The notes beneath the pieces are model-generated. The model searched no databases and was not told where the DNA came from. It saw nothing but the letters and a program-made list of their open reading frames with translations. Source: Oscillospiraceae bacterium (lineage in GTDB: Bacteria; Bacillota; Clostridia; Oscillospirales; Ruminococcaceae). From it: a stretch of DNA of 64,000 nt. The DNA is taken from assembly GCA_009776305.1 (NCBI GenBank), contig WRLY01000001.1, positions 248,001 to 312,000 on the forward strand. The letters run 5' to 3'. Below are positions 7,489 to 16,233 of the stretch, piece after piece. The translations under genes were made by a program, and so were the position numbers. The first letter of the stretch is position 1, and each line of letters starts with the position of its first letter.

Positions 7489-7516
7489 ATTATAGAACGT
7501 TCTGTTATATACACAA
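7489..7516 (-). promoter_or_regulatory. Possible promoter of the ECF sigma operon
   Basis: Minus strand TTGTGT, 16 nt, TATAAT (7489-7494). Transcription would start inside the right arm of the 7327-7486 element, giving a structured leader of about 180 nt. Confidence 0.4.
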
Positions 7517-7537
7517 TTGAAAACATTGTTTTGTCAC

Positions 7538-7567
7538 AAAAAACGGGCGGAAAATTTCCGCCCTTAA
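7538..7567 (-). terminator. Terminator of the glycosyltransferase gene
   Basis: Palindromic stem GGGCGGAAA/TTTCCGCCC (7545-7563) followed on the minus strand by GTTTTTTG, a few bases after the stop at 7572. Confidence 0.75.
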
Positions 7568-7571
7568 AAAA

Positions 7572-9524
7572 TTATAGCGTACTGCTGAACTCCTCCAAAA
7601 TAAACCTCACAACATCTTTCATGGAGCTACAGGAATCAAGCGCCTTTTTCAGCGTTCTGACATATTGGGTCTTGTCGCCGCCGTCAAGGGCTTTTTGCGC
7701 CACCCCCATGTAATAACCGAAACGGTGGGTTTCGGGCAATACCCCTATATCCGAATCATTAAGCAGGTTGGGATTGTAGGCGTTAGCGATATAAAGTGCC
7801 GAATATTTTGAATAATTCCCGTAAATCATCGACTTTTCAGCGTTGTTAAGGGTTTTTGCGCCGTTCAGCGACGCCTCGAAAAGCAAAACGCCAAATAGCA
7901 AATTCTTAATACTCGAAAAGAAAAACTCGTCGTTTTTGTACCGCAACGCTAAAGAGGGCAGACTTTCCCGCTCTTTGGCTATTGTCAAAAGATGGGTCAG
8001 CATAAGCTCGCAATCCATTTTTGCAATTGCGGGACTTAAATCAAGGTTGCTTTTCAAGGCAAGGAAAATTGCCTCCGAGTAGCTTTCGGGGAGGGGTTCT
8101 ACCCTTTTATTTAAAAAAGCTCCGAGCGCCAGGATGTCATTGGTTTGGCATAGTTGCATAAGCTTGGCAAACCCGCTCTTACCCGATTTAAAGCTTGCCG
8201 CTAAACTTTCATCGTAATAATATAACTCTTCAAGTCTTCGTTCAAAGTAAGCAATTTTTTCACGGTCGCCAAGTTCAACTATTCTTTCGTAAAATTCGGC
8301 TAATCCCTCCCGCGCCGACTTGTCTTTTGCGATTTCTATAACATTATTGATTATACTTTTGTAAATTTCAGGGCTCAAATCAAAATCGAAATCACTGTAA
8401 ACCTTAAAGGATTCACAGTGCTTTTCCTGCTTAACAAGGCAATTTACAAGCTTGTTTTTCATTTCGGCGTAGCCTTCGGGTATGAGGAAATTTGAAATTA
8501 CAAAACCCAAGGCGCTATTGTCAAGGGCGTTCATTTCTTTCTTTCTATAAACTTCAAAATATTTTTTTATATTTTCTTCCGACTTTTCATATTCACAAAG
8601 TTCAAAAAGCTGTAACGCCTTATAAGCATAAGCGTCGGCAAGAATGGCGTTATCCGGGTTTGCTTTTTTTATGGCTCTGTCAAGGGCGTTTATGGCTTTT
8701 TGGTGTTGATTTTCCTTTGCGTGCATTTCATAGGCGTTGAAATAGGCGGTATACAAAACCGGAGCTTCAGAATTATCGGCTAATTTCATGCCTTTTTCAA
8801 TCAGTTCGCGCTTTCTGTCGTCGATTTTCAGCATACTTGCCACATAATGATGTATGTTTCGCAAATCATCAGGGTTTTTTTGCAACTCTTTTTCAAGCAG
8901 GGTTAGATTACGCTCGGACTTTGCCTCTAACTTCTCCTGTGTTTCAAAGGCGTAGCCGTAATGGTTGGCGTAGGAATTAAAATAATATCCGGGGTTGTAA
9001 TAATGAATAAAATACTCGTGAATAGCCCCCTCAAAACGAAGATTATCGGTTTTCCTCGCAATCCTGTGGGCGAAAAATCTGAAATATTTATCATAAGGCA
9101 CTGAAGTAAAATTATGGGTTATATAATAGGCGGTGTTATAATTCCTGCTTATATTCTCGTTATTGAAAAATTCCACCATTTCACCCACGTCAACAAAATG
9201 GTCGTCAGCGTCAAGGAACATAAACCACTGACCTGTACATTTTTCAAGTCCGAAGTTTCTCGCTGCGCCGAAGTCGTTAATCCAGTCGAAGTGAAAAATT
9301 TTGTCGGTATACTGCCGCGCTATTTCAACTGTTTGGTCGGTTGAACCTGTATCAACAATAATAAGTTCACTCTTCACGTTATCGAGCAGAGGCTTTAGGC
9401 AATCAAGACAGGTTTTCAGCATTTTCTCCTCGTTTTTTACAATCATGCTGACCGATAAAACAATATTCTTGTCATAATTATAGGATGTTGTTTGATTTTG
9501 GTTTTGCGAAACCCGAGCTTTCAT
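7572..9524 (-). CDS. GT2-family glycosyltransferase with C-terminal TPR-like repeats
   Basis: 650 residues. After a 20-residue polar lead, the GT-A fold starts at VLSVSMIVKNEEKMLKTCLD. It contains IIVDTGSTDQT (nucleotide binding) and MFLDADDHF with the DxD metal site (around residue 105). NDFGAARNFGLEKC is typical of SunS/TPR-type GT2 enzymes. From about residue 230 the protein is helical, with TPR-like units (for example NPDNAILADAYAYKALQLFE). This family moves sugars onto peptides, proteins or cell-surface glycans; the acceptor cannot be read here. No membrane segment or signal is present, so it is cytoplasmic. AGGAG lies 7 nt before the ATG. It is monocistronic, with its own terminator. 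Confidence 0.85.
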   Translation of the reverse strand: MKARVSQNQNQTTSYNYDKNIVLSVSMIVKNEEKMLKTCLDCLKPLLDNVKSELIIVDTGSTDQTVEIARQYTDKIFHFDWINDFGAARNFGLEKCTGQWFMFLDADDHFVDVGEMVEFFNNENISRNYNTAYYITHNFTSVPYDKYFRFFAHRIARKTDNLRFEGAIHEYFIHYYNPGYYFNSYANHYGYAFETQEKLEAKSERNLTLLEKELQKNPDDLRNIHHYVASMLKIDDRKRELIEKGMKLADNSEAPVLYTAYFNAYEMHAKENQHQKAINALDRAIKKANPDNAILADAYAYKALQLFELCEYEKSEENIKKYFEVYRKKEMNALDNSALGFVISNFLIPEGYAEMKNKLVNCLVKQEKHCESFKVYSDFDFDLSPEIYKSIINNVIEIAKDKSAREGLAEFYERIVELGDREKIAYFERRLEELYYYDESLAASFKSGKSGFAKLMQLCQTNDILALGAFLNKRVEPLPESYSEAIFLALKSNLDLSPAIAKMDCELMLTHLLTIAKERESLPSLALRYKNDEFFFSSIKNLLFGVLLFEASLNGAKTLNNAEKSMIYGNYSKYSALYIANAYNPNLLNDSDIGVLPETHRFGYYMGVAQKALDGGDKTQYVRTLKKALDSCSSMKDVVRFILEEFSSTL

Positions 9525-9598
9525 AGTTATTCTCCTGTCGTCTGTCGTCTTAAATCTTCACTTTTAATAATAACATATTTACAGTATAAAGGCAACTG

Positions 9599-9627
9599 TT
9601 GACAATATAACAAAATTATGTTATATT
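9599..9627 (+). promoter_or_regulatory. Promoter of tRNA-Val
   Basis: TTGACA (9599-9604), 17 nt, TATATT (9622-9627), 10 nt before the tRNA 5' end. Confidence 0.7.
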
Positions 9628-9637
9628 TAAAAAGTAC

Positions 9638-9711
9638 GGAGGCGTAGCCCAGCTGGTCAGAGCGCTTGCTTGACATGCAAGAGGTCGTTGGTTCAAGTCC
9701 AATCGTCTCCA
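9638..9711 (+). tRNA. tRNA-Val (anticodon GAC)
   Basis: A 74-nt cloverleaf with acceptor GGAGGCG/CGTCTCC (one G-T pair), anticodon stem CTTGC/GCAAG around TTGACAT (anticodon GAC), T arm with GGTTCAAGTCC, and discriminator A. No CCA is encoded. Confidence 0.95.
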
Positions 9712-9805
9712 GCGGTGAGCCACCGCGGGCAATATTTCAGTGACCCTAAAGGTTGCAGTAATTGTGAAGTCGGTGGTTCGTATTTAGTACAGCCCTAAAG
9801 ATTTC

Positions 9806-9845
9806 AAAGGCGGTTTTAGTAAAAGCTACTAAAACCGCCTTTTTA
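9806..9845. terminator. Bidirectional terminator between tRNA-Val and the RHH gene
   Basis: A 15-bp perfect stem, AAAGGCGGTTTTAGT / ACTAAAACCGCCTTT. T runs follow it on the plus strand. On the minus strand it directly follows and overlaps the stop codon of the short gene at 9843-10013. Confidence 0.8.
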
Positions 9846-10013
9846 CATATCCATATCCGAATTATCAAACGCATACTCAATACATTTTACCACAAGTTTG
9901 TTCAAACTGACATTTTTGCTGTCACAGACTTTGTTCATTTTATCCGCTAAATTAACAGGGATTTTAAATGTTTTATTTATATATTCTTCCCGCTCAATGT
10001 TGAACTTTTTCAA
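9843..10013 (-). CDS. Short ribbon-helix-helix-like protein (56 aa)
   Basis: A TTG-initiated frame opening LKKFNIEREEYINKTFKIP, then VNLADKMNKVCDSKNVSLNKLV, ending NSDMDM. The pattern beta-strand (NKTFKIPV), helix (NLADKMNKVCDSKN) and helix (SLNKLVVKCIEYAFD) fits a ribbon-helix-helix/Arc-type DNA-binding fold or the antitoxin version of it. AGAGGTGA precedes the TTG at normal spacing; the ATG there meets a stop at once, so TTG is the only usable start. No toxin partner lies beside it. Target unknown. Confidence 0.6.
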   Translation of the reverse strand: MKKFNIEREEYINKTFKIPVNLADKMNKVCDSKNVSLNKLVVKCIEYAFDNSDMDM

Positions 10014-10158
10014 AACATCACCTCTACTATTAGTATAGTATCTATTTGTGCAAGTTTAAACACTTAATATACAGTGCTTAACGTGTTACAATTGATAAAA
10101 CATAAGTTCGGATTTTTTCGTCGAAGAAAATATTTTACAAAATATTCGTGCATACTAC

Positions 10159-10188
10159 TTGAAAAGCGCGAAGATGCTATGTTATAAT
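10159..10188 (+). promoter_or_regulatory. Promoter of the HNH endonuclease gene
   Basis: TTGAAA (10159-10164), 18 nt, TATAAT (10183-10188). Confidence 0.6.
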
Positions 10189-10204
10189 GGACAGGAGTAA
10201 TTTT

Positions 10205-10291
10205 TTGAAGATTCGTCAAGAGCAGATTTCAGATATTTTGTTAGAAAAACGAAAAAAAGTTTACCAATGCAAAAGAAAAAACACAGTATAA
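10205..10291 (+). CDS. Possible 28-aa leader peptide ahead of the HNH gene
   Basis: A TTG frame (LKIRQEQISDILLEKRKKVY and 8 more residues, basic) with AGGAG 8 nt upstream and about 15 nt downstream of the predicted +1. Its TAA stop lies in TATAAGGAG, so it overlaps the region of the HNH ribosome binding site. It could couple translation or be a gene remnant. No homology is recognised. Confidence 0.35.
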   Translation: MKIRQEQISDILLEKRKKVYQCKRKNTV

Positions 10292-10305
10292 GGAGAAACC
10301 GCAAG

Positions 10306-11034
10306 ATGACTTTGTCAAATATTCAAACACAACTTGCTGAGCAACCAACAAACAAAGAACCAGAGAATTTTGAAATCAACTTGAAGTTGTCGTATTGCGC
10401 ATATTTTTTATCAAAATATGACATGCAGGCAGTTAAATATTTAGGGTTTAACACTCGTGACGAGGCTATGACCAGTATATCGAAAGCGTTAGGTAAAGGA
10501 AATAATTATCTTAAACGTCGAAGGGATGAATTTGATGTTTTAACAGATAGTCATAGAAAGGGGCAACGAAACAGGTCTCCTATTTCAGGTGTTTTGAGAA
10601 TACATCAAGAATTAAAAGGTTTTTCATTTCAAGAGTTAGCAAATAAAGTGCAACAAATATTGGTTGTTTCAGGTGCAATATACCCAGATGATTTACCTGA
10701 TGATTCTGTAGAATATCGAGAAGGAAAGAAGAAAACGGTAGCCGTAAACGTTCACGAGCGCGACCCTCGAGCCAGACGAGCTTGCATCAAACATTATGGT
10801 GCAAAATGTTTGATTTGTGATTTCGATTTTGGCAAAGTTTATGGCGTGGAATGTGAAGGCATGATTCATGTTCATCATTTGAAAATGGTCAGCGAATCTG
10901 GCAGCGAGTATGTTGTTGACCCGATAAACGATTTAAGACCTGTCTGCCCTAATTGTCACATGGTATTACATAGCAAAAACGGCGGTATCTACACAATCGA
11001 TGAAGTTAAAGACATGCTTGAACAGAGTAACTGA
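10306..11034 (+). CDS. HNH endonuclease-like protein
   Basis: 242 residues from the ATG at 10306 (AAGGAG 10 nt upstream); an in-frame ATG at 10267 lacks such a site. The C-terminal third is an HNH domain. C and C of CLICDF form one zinc half-site. The core is GMIHVHHLKMVSES, then PINDLRPVCPNCHMVLHSKNG, giving the His-His, Asn-Asp and PNCHxxLH signature. The N-terminal 140 residues contain a helical region (AMTSISKALGKGNNYLKRRRDEFD) of the kind found in HNH restriction-like proteins such as those targeting modified DNA. A defence or selfish role is likely, but no methylase neighbour is visible. It stands alone between a tRNA locus and a metabolic operon, a usual place for acquired genes. Confidence 0.8.
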   Translation: MTLSNIQTQLAEQPTNKEPENFEINLKLSYCAYFLSKYDMQAVKYLGFNTRDEAMTSISKALGKGNNYLKRRRDEFDVLTDSHRKGQRNRSPISGVLRIHQELKGFSFQELANKVQQILVVSGAIYPDDLPDDSVEYREGKKKTVAVNVHERDPRARRACIKHYGAKCLICDFDFGKVYGVECEGMIHVHHLKMVSESGSEYVVDPINDLRPVCPNCHMVLHSKNGGIYTIDEVKDMLEQSN

Positions 11035-11149
11035 ATCGATGTTTTATAATAACGTAGGATTTATATGGAGATAAAGGATATTTTCGACGCAGAAAATATT
11101 GGGAAAGAATAGTAATACAAACGAGTAAGGTGTAAACTTTAAAGTGTTG

Positions 11150-11794
11150 TCAGGCTTCCCCCCTGATTTTATCCCTAATTTCCGCCGCTTCTTTGCTTAA
11201 TCGCGTAATTTCCGCCCAGTTCTTATTTTTTATAAGCTCGTCTTTAACCATCCAGCTTCCGCCGCAGGCAATCACGGGTTTAAAACTTAAATAATCCCCA
11301 ACACTTCTCCTGTCAATCCCACCTGTAGGCATAAAGTTTATCATTGTATACGGCGCGGCTAACGCTTTCAGCATTTTTAAGCCACCCGCCGCCTCGGCAG
11401 GAAAGAATTTCAGCGTCTTCAGACCAAGTGACAAGCCCGTTTCTATGTCGGTGGGGTTGCATACTCCGGGTACAATGGCTATACCTTTTTTATCGCAGTA
11501 GCTTACCACCACGGGATTAAGCCCGGGGCTTACGATGAATTTTGAGCCTGCGTCAACGGCTCTTTTTACGGTTTCGACATTGAGGACAGTTCCCGCACCG
11601 AGCAACATTTCAGGACATTCTGAACTAATCCGCCTAATGGATTCCTCTGCCGCGTCAGTTCTGAAGGTGATTTCGGCGGCGGAAAGCCCGCCCTCCGCAA
11701 GCGCCCTGCACAAAGGCACTGCGTCGTCAGCATCGTCTAATTTTATGACGGGAATAATCCCGCATTTTTTTATTTCCTCAAAAATATTTTGCAT
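11150..11794 (-). CDS. eda: 2-dehydro-3-deoxyphosphogluconate aldolase / 4-hydroxy-2-oxoglutarate aldolase (KDPG aldolase)
   Basis: 214 residues from the ATG at 11794 with GGAGG 7 nt upstream. The class I aldolase (beta/alpha)8 barrel is clear: CGIIPVIKLDDADDAVPL, GLSAAEITFRTDAA (catalytic Glu), LLGAGTV, SPGLNPVVV, VPGVCNPTDI, TLKFFPAEAAGG (Schiff-base Lys in KFFPAE) and MPTGGI. It splits KDPG to pyruvate and glyceraldehyde-3-phosphate and ends the glucuronate route encoded just upstream. KDG kinase, needed to make its substrate, is not found in this window. Confidence 0.95.
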   Translation of the reverse strand: MQNIFEEIKKCGIIPVIKLDDADDAVPLCRALAEGGLSAAEITFRTDAAEESIRRISSECPEMLLGAGTVLNVETVKRAVDAGSKFIVSPGLNPVVVSYCDKKGIAIVPGVCNPTDIETGLSLGLKTLKFFPAEAAGGLKMLKALAAPYTMINFMPTGGIDRRSVGDYLSFKPVIACGGSWMVKDELIKNKNWAEITRLSKEAAEIRDKIRGEA

Positions 11795-11936
11795 TTGTTT
11801 TCCTCCCAATTAATTATTTTTTATCCCTATAACAGCTACAATACTCCCCTATAAGCGGCAACGACATTATTCTTACCGTAACCGCGAGCAGCGCGGGGCG
11901 CTTTATAATATGAGCAACGTTTCCAAAATATCCCCC

Positions 11937-13568
11937 CTAATTCAAATATTTACGCAAGGTTTTCCTCACCGCTCCCTTTTCCGCAATTAATTCCCCGAAC
12001 ATGTTTTCAACCTTTTCCCCCAGCCCCGCATCATAAAGATTCACACCGAAAATGCGGGAATCTTCTAAGATTGGGCGGATATTTTGACTGTAATCATGTT
12101 TAGGTTGACAGAAGTCTATCTGCTTTATATGTGCCATAAGACTTGAATACAGCGGGTCGGGGCTGACTTCCATGGGATTTCCGTTGTCGTCGATTCCCAT
12201 AAGGTATCTCAACCATCCCGCGAATACAAGAGGAATAAGCTTTAGGTCTTCAATATTCAAGTCTGCGCGCTCAAGATACGCCTTTATGGTTTCTCCGAAA
12301 CGAATCGGCAATTTTTGCGATGTATCGGTGGCGATTCTCTGCGGCGCGTCAGGCAGGAAAGGATTGGGCAGTCTTACGTTTATAACCTCGTCAATGAATT
12401 TTTCGGGGCTGATGATTCCCGGATTTATAACCGAGGGCAACCCTTCCTCATAACCGATTTTTTCCACTAACTTTTTTAAGTCGGGGTCTTTCATTTCCTC
12501 GCTGATTTTATTAAATCCAAGCAGGCAACCGAAAACCGCCAAAGCCGTATGCAGGGGATTCAGGCAGGTGCAGACTTTCATTTTCTCGGCTTTGTCTACT
12601 GTTTCGCGTGTGGTGAAGATGATGCCGGTTTTCTCCAAGGGCGGTCTGCCGTTTGGGAAATCGTCCTCAATGACCAAATATTCCGCCTGTTCGGCGTTTA
12701 CAAAAGGCGCGGCATGGGTATTTTTTGAGGTAACAATCGTTTCCATACCGCTTAAACCGCCGTCCTCCAACATTTTCCTGACGTCCTTATGAGGCGCGGG
12801 GGTGATTTTGTCAATCATGCTCCACGGGAAAGATACTTTTTCGGGCTCATTGATGTAATCGGCAAAACCCTTGTCAACTAAATCTCGTTTACACCACTCG
12901 TTTGCAAAGGCGTTAACCGCCGCTTTAAGCTTATCTCCGTTATGAGAACAGTTATCCATACTAACAAGCGCCAAGCCGGCACGGGCGGTATTTGCCAAGT
13001 GCTTATAACGTTCATAAACGAGTGCCGTAACCCGTCCCATATAACTCTTTGGCGAATCTGCACCGTTTGCGAAATCATAGGCTATATCAGGCGGTATTTC
13101 GCCTGTCGGCGTTTGCAGAGAATAACCTTTTTCGGTTATGGTAAAGCTTGCCATTTGCAAAGAGGGGGCGCGGAAAATTTCTTTCAACCGCTCAAAATCT
13201 TTATGAGCCGCATCGGCTTTTAACGCCTCGGTTATACTTGCAACGGCTTTTTTGTCAACATTGCCATCACTTTTCAGGGTGACTAAAATCAGCAGATTGT
13301 CAAAAGGTTCAAGGGTTTTGTCGATTATTTCATAATCAAAGCCCTCGGCGGTAATAACGCCCCTGTCATAGCCTGTTTCAATCAGCTCCTGACAAGCGCG
13401 GGCTAAATAAGCGCGAAAAATATTTCCTGCGCCGAAATGAACCCAAGCAGGCTCGGCTTTGGTCTTTTCAACCACAGACAACCTATTATAGTTTACGGAC
13501 TCAATGCCCGCTTTGCGCCACTTTTCGGTGTTTTCGGGAAAAAATAGGGTTTGGTTGTTAAGTTGCAT
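11937..13568 (-). CDS. uxuB: Fructuronate reductase (mannitol dehydrogenase family)
   Basis: 543 residues of the polyol/mannitol dehydrogenase long-chain family. WVHFGAGNIFRAYLAR is the NAD-binding entry. VSMDNCSHNGDKL, VSFPWSMIDKITPAP, AEQAEYLVIEDDFPNGRP and CTCLNPLHTALAVFGCLLGF are family blocks, including the catalytic region with Lys/Asn/His. The enzyme reduces D-fructuronate to D-mannonate with NADH. It sits between eda and uxuA on the same strand with short gaps and shares the operon. GAAAGGAG precedes the ATG. Tagaturonate reductase (UxaB) is the closest alternative, but the adjacent uxuA makes UxuB more likely. Confidence 0.9.
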   Translation of the reverse strand: MQLNNQTLFFPENTEKWRKAGIESVNYNRLSVVEKTKAEPAWVHFGAGNIFRAYLARACQELIETGYDRGVITAEGFDYEIIDKTLEPFDNLLILVTLKSDGNVDKKAVASITEALKADAAHKDFERLKEIFRAPSLQMASFTITEKGYSLQTPTGEIPPDIAYDFANGADSPKSYMGRVTALVYERYKHLANTARAGLALVSMDNCSHNGDKLKAAVNAFANEWCKRDLVDKGFADYINEPEKVSFPWSMIDKITPAPHKDVRKMLEDGGLSGMETIVTSKNTHAAPFVNAEQAEYLVIEDDFPNGRPPLEKTGIIFTTRETVDKAEKMKVCTCLNPLHTALAVFGCLLGFNKISEEMKDPDLKKLVEKIGYEEGLPSVINPGIISPEKFIDEVINVRLPNPFLPDAPQRIATDTSQKLPIRFGETIKAYLERADLNIEDLKLIPLVFAGWLRYLMGIDDNGNPMEVSPDPLYSSLMAHIKQIDFCQPKHDYSQNIRPILEDSRIFGVNLYDAGLGEKVENMFGELIAEKGAVRKTLRKYLN

Positions 13569-13655
13569 TTTTAATTTTGCTCCTTTCGTGGTGGGTTATG
13601 TGCGTTTTGATAAATGAATTGCTGTTTTGCGTAAACGTTAGCCGCTTTACAAAAA

Positions 13656-14723
13656 TTATTTATTATTTTTCCTGATTGCCTCTAAAAGCCCGTTCAAATA
13701 ACAAATCCCCATTGCCCTGTCATACAACCCGTAGCCCGGCATGGACTTTTCGTCCCACACCATTCTGCCGTGGTCGGGGCGGAGCGCGCCGTCAAAACCT
13801 ATATCCACAAGCGCTTTCATAATCTCGTACATGTCAAGAGAGCCGTCGCTTGACAAATGCGCCGCCTCATCGAACTTCCTGTAACCGAGATATTTCACGT
13901 TCCTGACATGTGTGAAGTGGATTTTCCCTTTCAGTGAGCGGATGATTTCGGGTATATCGTTATCGGGGTTAGAGCCGAGAGAACCCGTGCAAAGCGTAAT
14001 ACCGTTGCAGGGGGAGGGGGCTAAATTTACAAGCGCGTGCAAATCCTCCTTGTTCTTGACGATTCGCGGCAGACCAAAGACGCTCCAGGCAGGGTCATCG
14101 GGGTGGATTGCCATTTTTATACCGTATTTTTCACAGGTTGGCATAATGGCTTTCAGGAAATATCCCAAATTCCCGCGCAAGGTGTTTTCATCTATGTCTT
14201 TATAAATCTCAAAAAGTTCTTTGTTACGCGCCATTCTTTCAGGCTCCCAGCCGGGCAGAATAAAACCCTCGCTTTTATTTCCAAGGCTTTCAAGCATGTC
14301 CTCAAAATTCATGTTTTCAACAATTTCAGCATCATAGGACAAAACCGTTGAGCCGTCGGGACGGGGTTTTGCCAAATCCGAGCGAGTCCAATCGAACACG
14401 GGCATAAAGTTGTAACAAACCAAATCAATACCTTCCTGACCGATAAGTTCAAGGGTTTTGATATAATTTTCTATGTACATATCACGCTCGGGGGTGGCGG
14501 CTTTGATTGCGTCGTGGATATTCACGCTCTCGATGCCCGAAATTTCCAAACCAGCCCGTTCAACACGGCTTTTTATAGCTTTGATTGCATCAATTTCCCA
14601 GACCTGACCCGGCAGGGTATCATACAGAGTGGTAATTACGCCGACGACGGCGGGAATTTGCCTGATTTGTTCAGGCGTAATAGTGTCGAAGTTTTCTCCG
14701 AACCAACGAAAGGTCATTTTCAT
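13656..14723 (-). CDS. uxuA: Mannonate dehydratase
   Basis: 355 residues opening MKMTFRWFGENFDTITPEQI, then RQIPAVVGVITTLYD, the diagnostic UxuA start. VCYNFMPVFDWTRSDL, MAIHPDDPAW, TLCTGSLGSNPDND, IHFTHVRNV and RPDHGRMVW hold the metal-binding His/Asp residues of the TIM barrel. It dehydrates D-mannonate to 2-keto-3-deoxygluconate. GGAG lies 8 nt before the ATG. It is the step after UxuB, and both genes are cotranscribed. Confidence 0.95.
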   Translation of the reverse strand: MKMTFRWFGENFDTITPEQIRQIPAVVGVITTLYDTLPGQVWEIDAIKAIKSRVERAGLEISGIESVNIHDAIKAATPERDMYIENYIKTLELIGQEGIDLVCYNFMPVFDWTRSDLAKPRPDGSTVLSYDAEIVENMNFEDMLESLGNKSEGFILPGWEPERMARNKELFEIYKDIDENTLRGNLGYFLKAIMPTCEKYGIKMAIHPDDPAWSVFGLPRIVKNKEDLHALVNLAPSPCNGITLCTGSLGSNPDNDIPEIIRSLKGKIHFTHVRNVKYLGYRKFDEAAHLSSDGSLDMYEIMKALVDIGFDGALRPDHGRMVWDEKSMPGYGLYDRAMGICYLNGLLEAIRKNNK

Positions 14724-14798
14724 GGTTTTTTCTCCTTTTTTATTGATTTATGGTAGTGCGTAAAAATTAACCCCCCCGCAAAATATAAACTGCCCCCG

Positions 14799-16187
14799 CT
14801 ACCCAAAATACTCCTTTGCGTTAAAATACGATATATTCTTTACCATTTCTTCAAGCTTATCAAAATCGGCGGGGTATTCACCGTTTTCAACCCAGTTGCC
14901 AATCAGATTGCATAAAATGCGCCTGAAGTATTCATGCCTTGTATAAGAAAGAAAACTACGCGAATCAGTCAGCATGCCTGCGAAAAGCGACAATACACCG
15001 TTGTTTGCCAGCGCAATCATCTGTTTTTCCATGCCGTCCTTATGGTCGTTGAACCACCAGCCCGGTCCGAACTGGATTTTACCCTTTTGTCCGCCACCCT
15101 GAAAACTTCCGGCTATGCAGGCAAGCAGGTCGTTGTCCCTTGGGTTAAGGCAAAAAAGTATGGTTCTTGGCAGACCGCTGTTTTTTTCAATACTGTCTAA
15201 TAAGCGCAACAGGGAATCGGCGTAGACGTCGTCGCTCATGCAATCGTAACCCTTGTCCGTGCCGACAAGCTCCACCATAGCGGTATTGACATTTCTTGCC
15301 GCTCCTATATGGAGCTGCATGGACCAACCTTTTTCCTTGTATTTTTCAGCTAAATCTGTCTGTATTTTGCTCTTATAGGCGGCAACTCTTTTTTCCGATA
15401 TGATTTCCCCCGCCTTGGCTTGTTTTATAAGTACATCAAACATTTCCTCTTGCATCTCGCCAAAAACGGGCGGGTCAAGGGCATGGTCTGCCATATTGCA
15501 CCCGTTGGCGTGAAAGAATTCCACGCGGTTATAAGCCGCCTCTTTAAGGCTTTGGTAGTCATTTATGTTTATTCCCGTAGTTTCCGATAACTTAGCGATA
15601 TATTCCCCCCAGTTAGGGCTTTCTATATTCAGCAAATCAGACGGACGGAAAGTTGGTTTTACTTTAGCGCCAAATCCGCTCTGCTTGATTTTTTTATGAA
15701 ACTCAAGCGAGTCTAAAGGATTATCCGAGGTGCAAATCATCTCAACATTGAATTTTTTGATGATTTGGCTGACGTCCATACCTTTTTCGAGAATGGACGA
15801 GCAATGCTCCCAAACCTGCTTTGCGGTTTTTGCCGATAGGTTAATATCGCAGTCGAAAATCCGCTTTAATTCAAGGTGAGTCCAGTGATAAAGCGGGCTA
15901 CCTATACAATTCTCAATTGTAGCCGCCCATTTCTCGAATTTTTCGTAATCACCCGCATTTCCCGTTATGTATTTTTCATCTACACCGCAGGCGCGCATTA
16001 CGCGGAATTTGTAGTGGTCGCCGCCGAGCCATAATTCGGTCAGGTTGCTGAATTTTTGAGCTTCTGCGATTTCCCGCGGGTCAAGGTGACAGTGCCAGTC
16101 GATAATCGGCAGGTCTTTTACGGTAGCGTAAAGCCTTTCGGCAGTCGGAGTTTGCAGTAAAAAATTTTCGTCCATGAATTTTTTCAA
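14799..16187 (-). CDS. uxaC: Glucuronate (uronate) isomerase
   Basis: 462 residues. DENFLLQTPTAERLY followed by PIIDWHCHLDPREIA carries the metal-binding HxH of the amidohydrolase-fold UxaC family. Later blocks are GWSMQLHIGAARNVN, RTILFCLNPRDND and SFLSYTRHEYFRRILCN. The enzyme converts D-glucuronate to D-fructuronate. The start is TTG at 16187 with AAGGAG 9 nt upstream; the ATG four codons later is too far from the site. It is followed by uxuA, uxuB and eda in pathway order. Confidence 0.95.
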   Translation of the reverse strand: MKKFMDENFLLQTPTAERLYATVKDLPIIDWHCHLDPREIAEAQKFSNLTELWLGGDHYKFRVMRACGVDEKYITGNAGDYEKFEKWAATIENCIGSPLYHWTHLELKRIFDCDINLSAKTAKQVWEHCSSILEKGMDVSQIIKKFNVEMICTSDNPLDSLEFHKKIKQSGFGAKVKPTFRPSDLLNIESPNWGEYIAKLSETTGININDYQSLKEAAYNRVEFFHANGCNMADHALDPPVFGEMQEEMFDVLIKQAKAGEIISEKRVAAYKSKIQTDLAEKYKEKGWSMQLHIGAARNVNTAMVELVGTDKGYDCMSDDVYADSLLRLLDSIEKNSGLPRTILFCLNPRDNDLLACIAGSFQGGGQKGKIQFGPGWWFNDHKDGMEKQMIALANNGVLSLFAGMLTDSRSFLSYTRHEYFRRILCNLIGNWVENGEYPADFDKLEEMVKNISYFNAKEYFG

Positions 16188-16233
16188 GAGTTTCAGCTCC
16201 TTTTAATTAAATGTTTGTTTTGTCGGGACATGC

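Noticed and set aside
7022-7495. 157-codon plus-strand frame over the ECF sigma gene and the inverted-repeat element
   Set aside because: It is antisense to a clear sigma factor, and its tail is only the palindromic element.
9712-9805. Second, degraded tRNA after tRNA-Val (fragment GTGGTTCGTATT)
   Set aside because: Only a T-arm-like fragment is visible; no acceptor or anticodon stems can be drawn.
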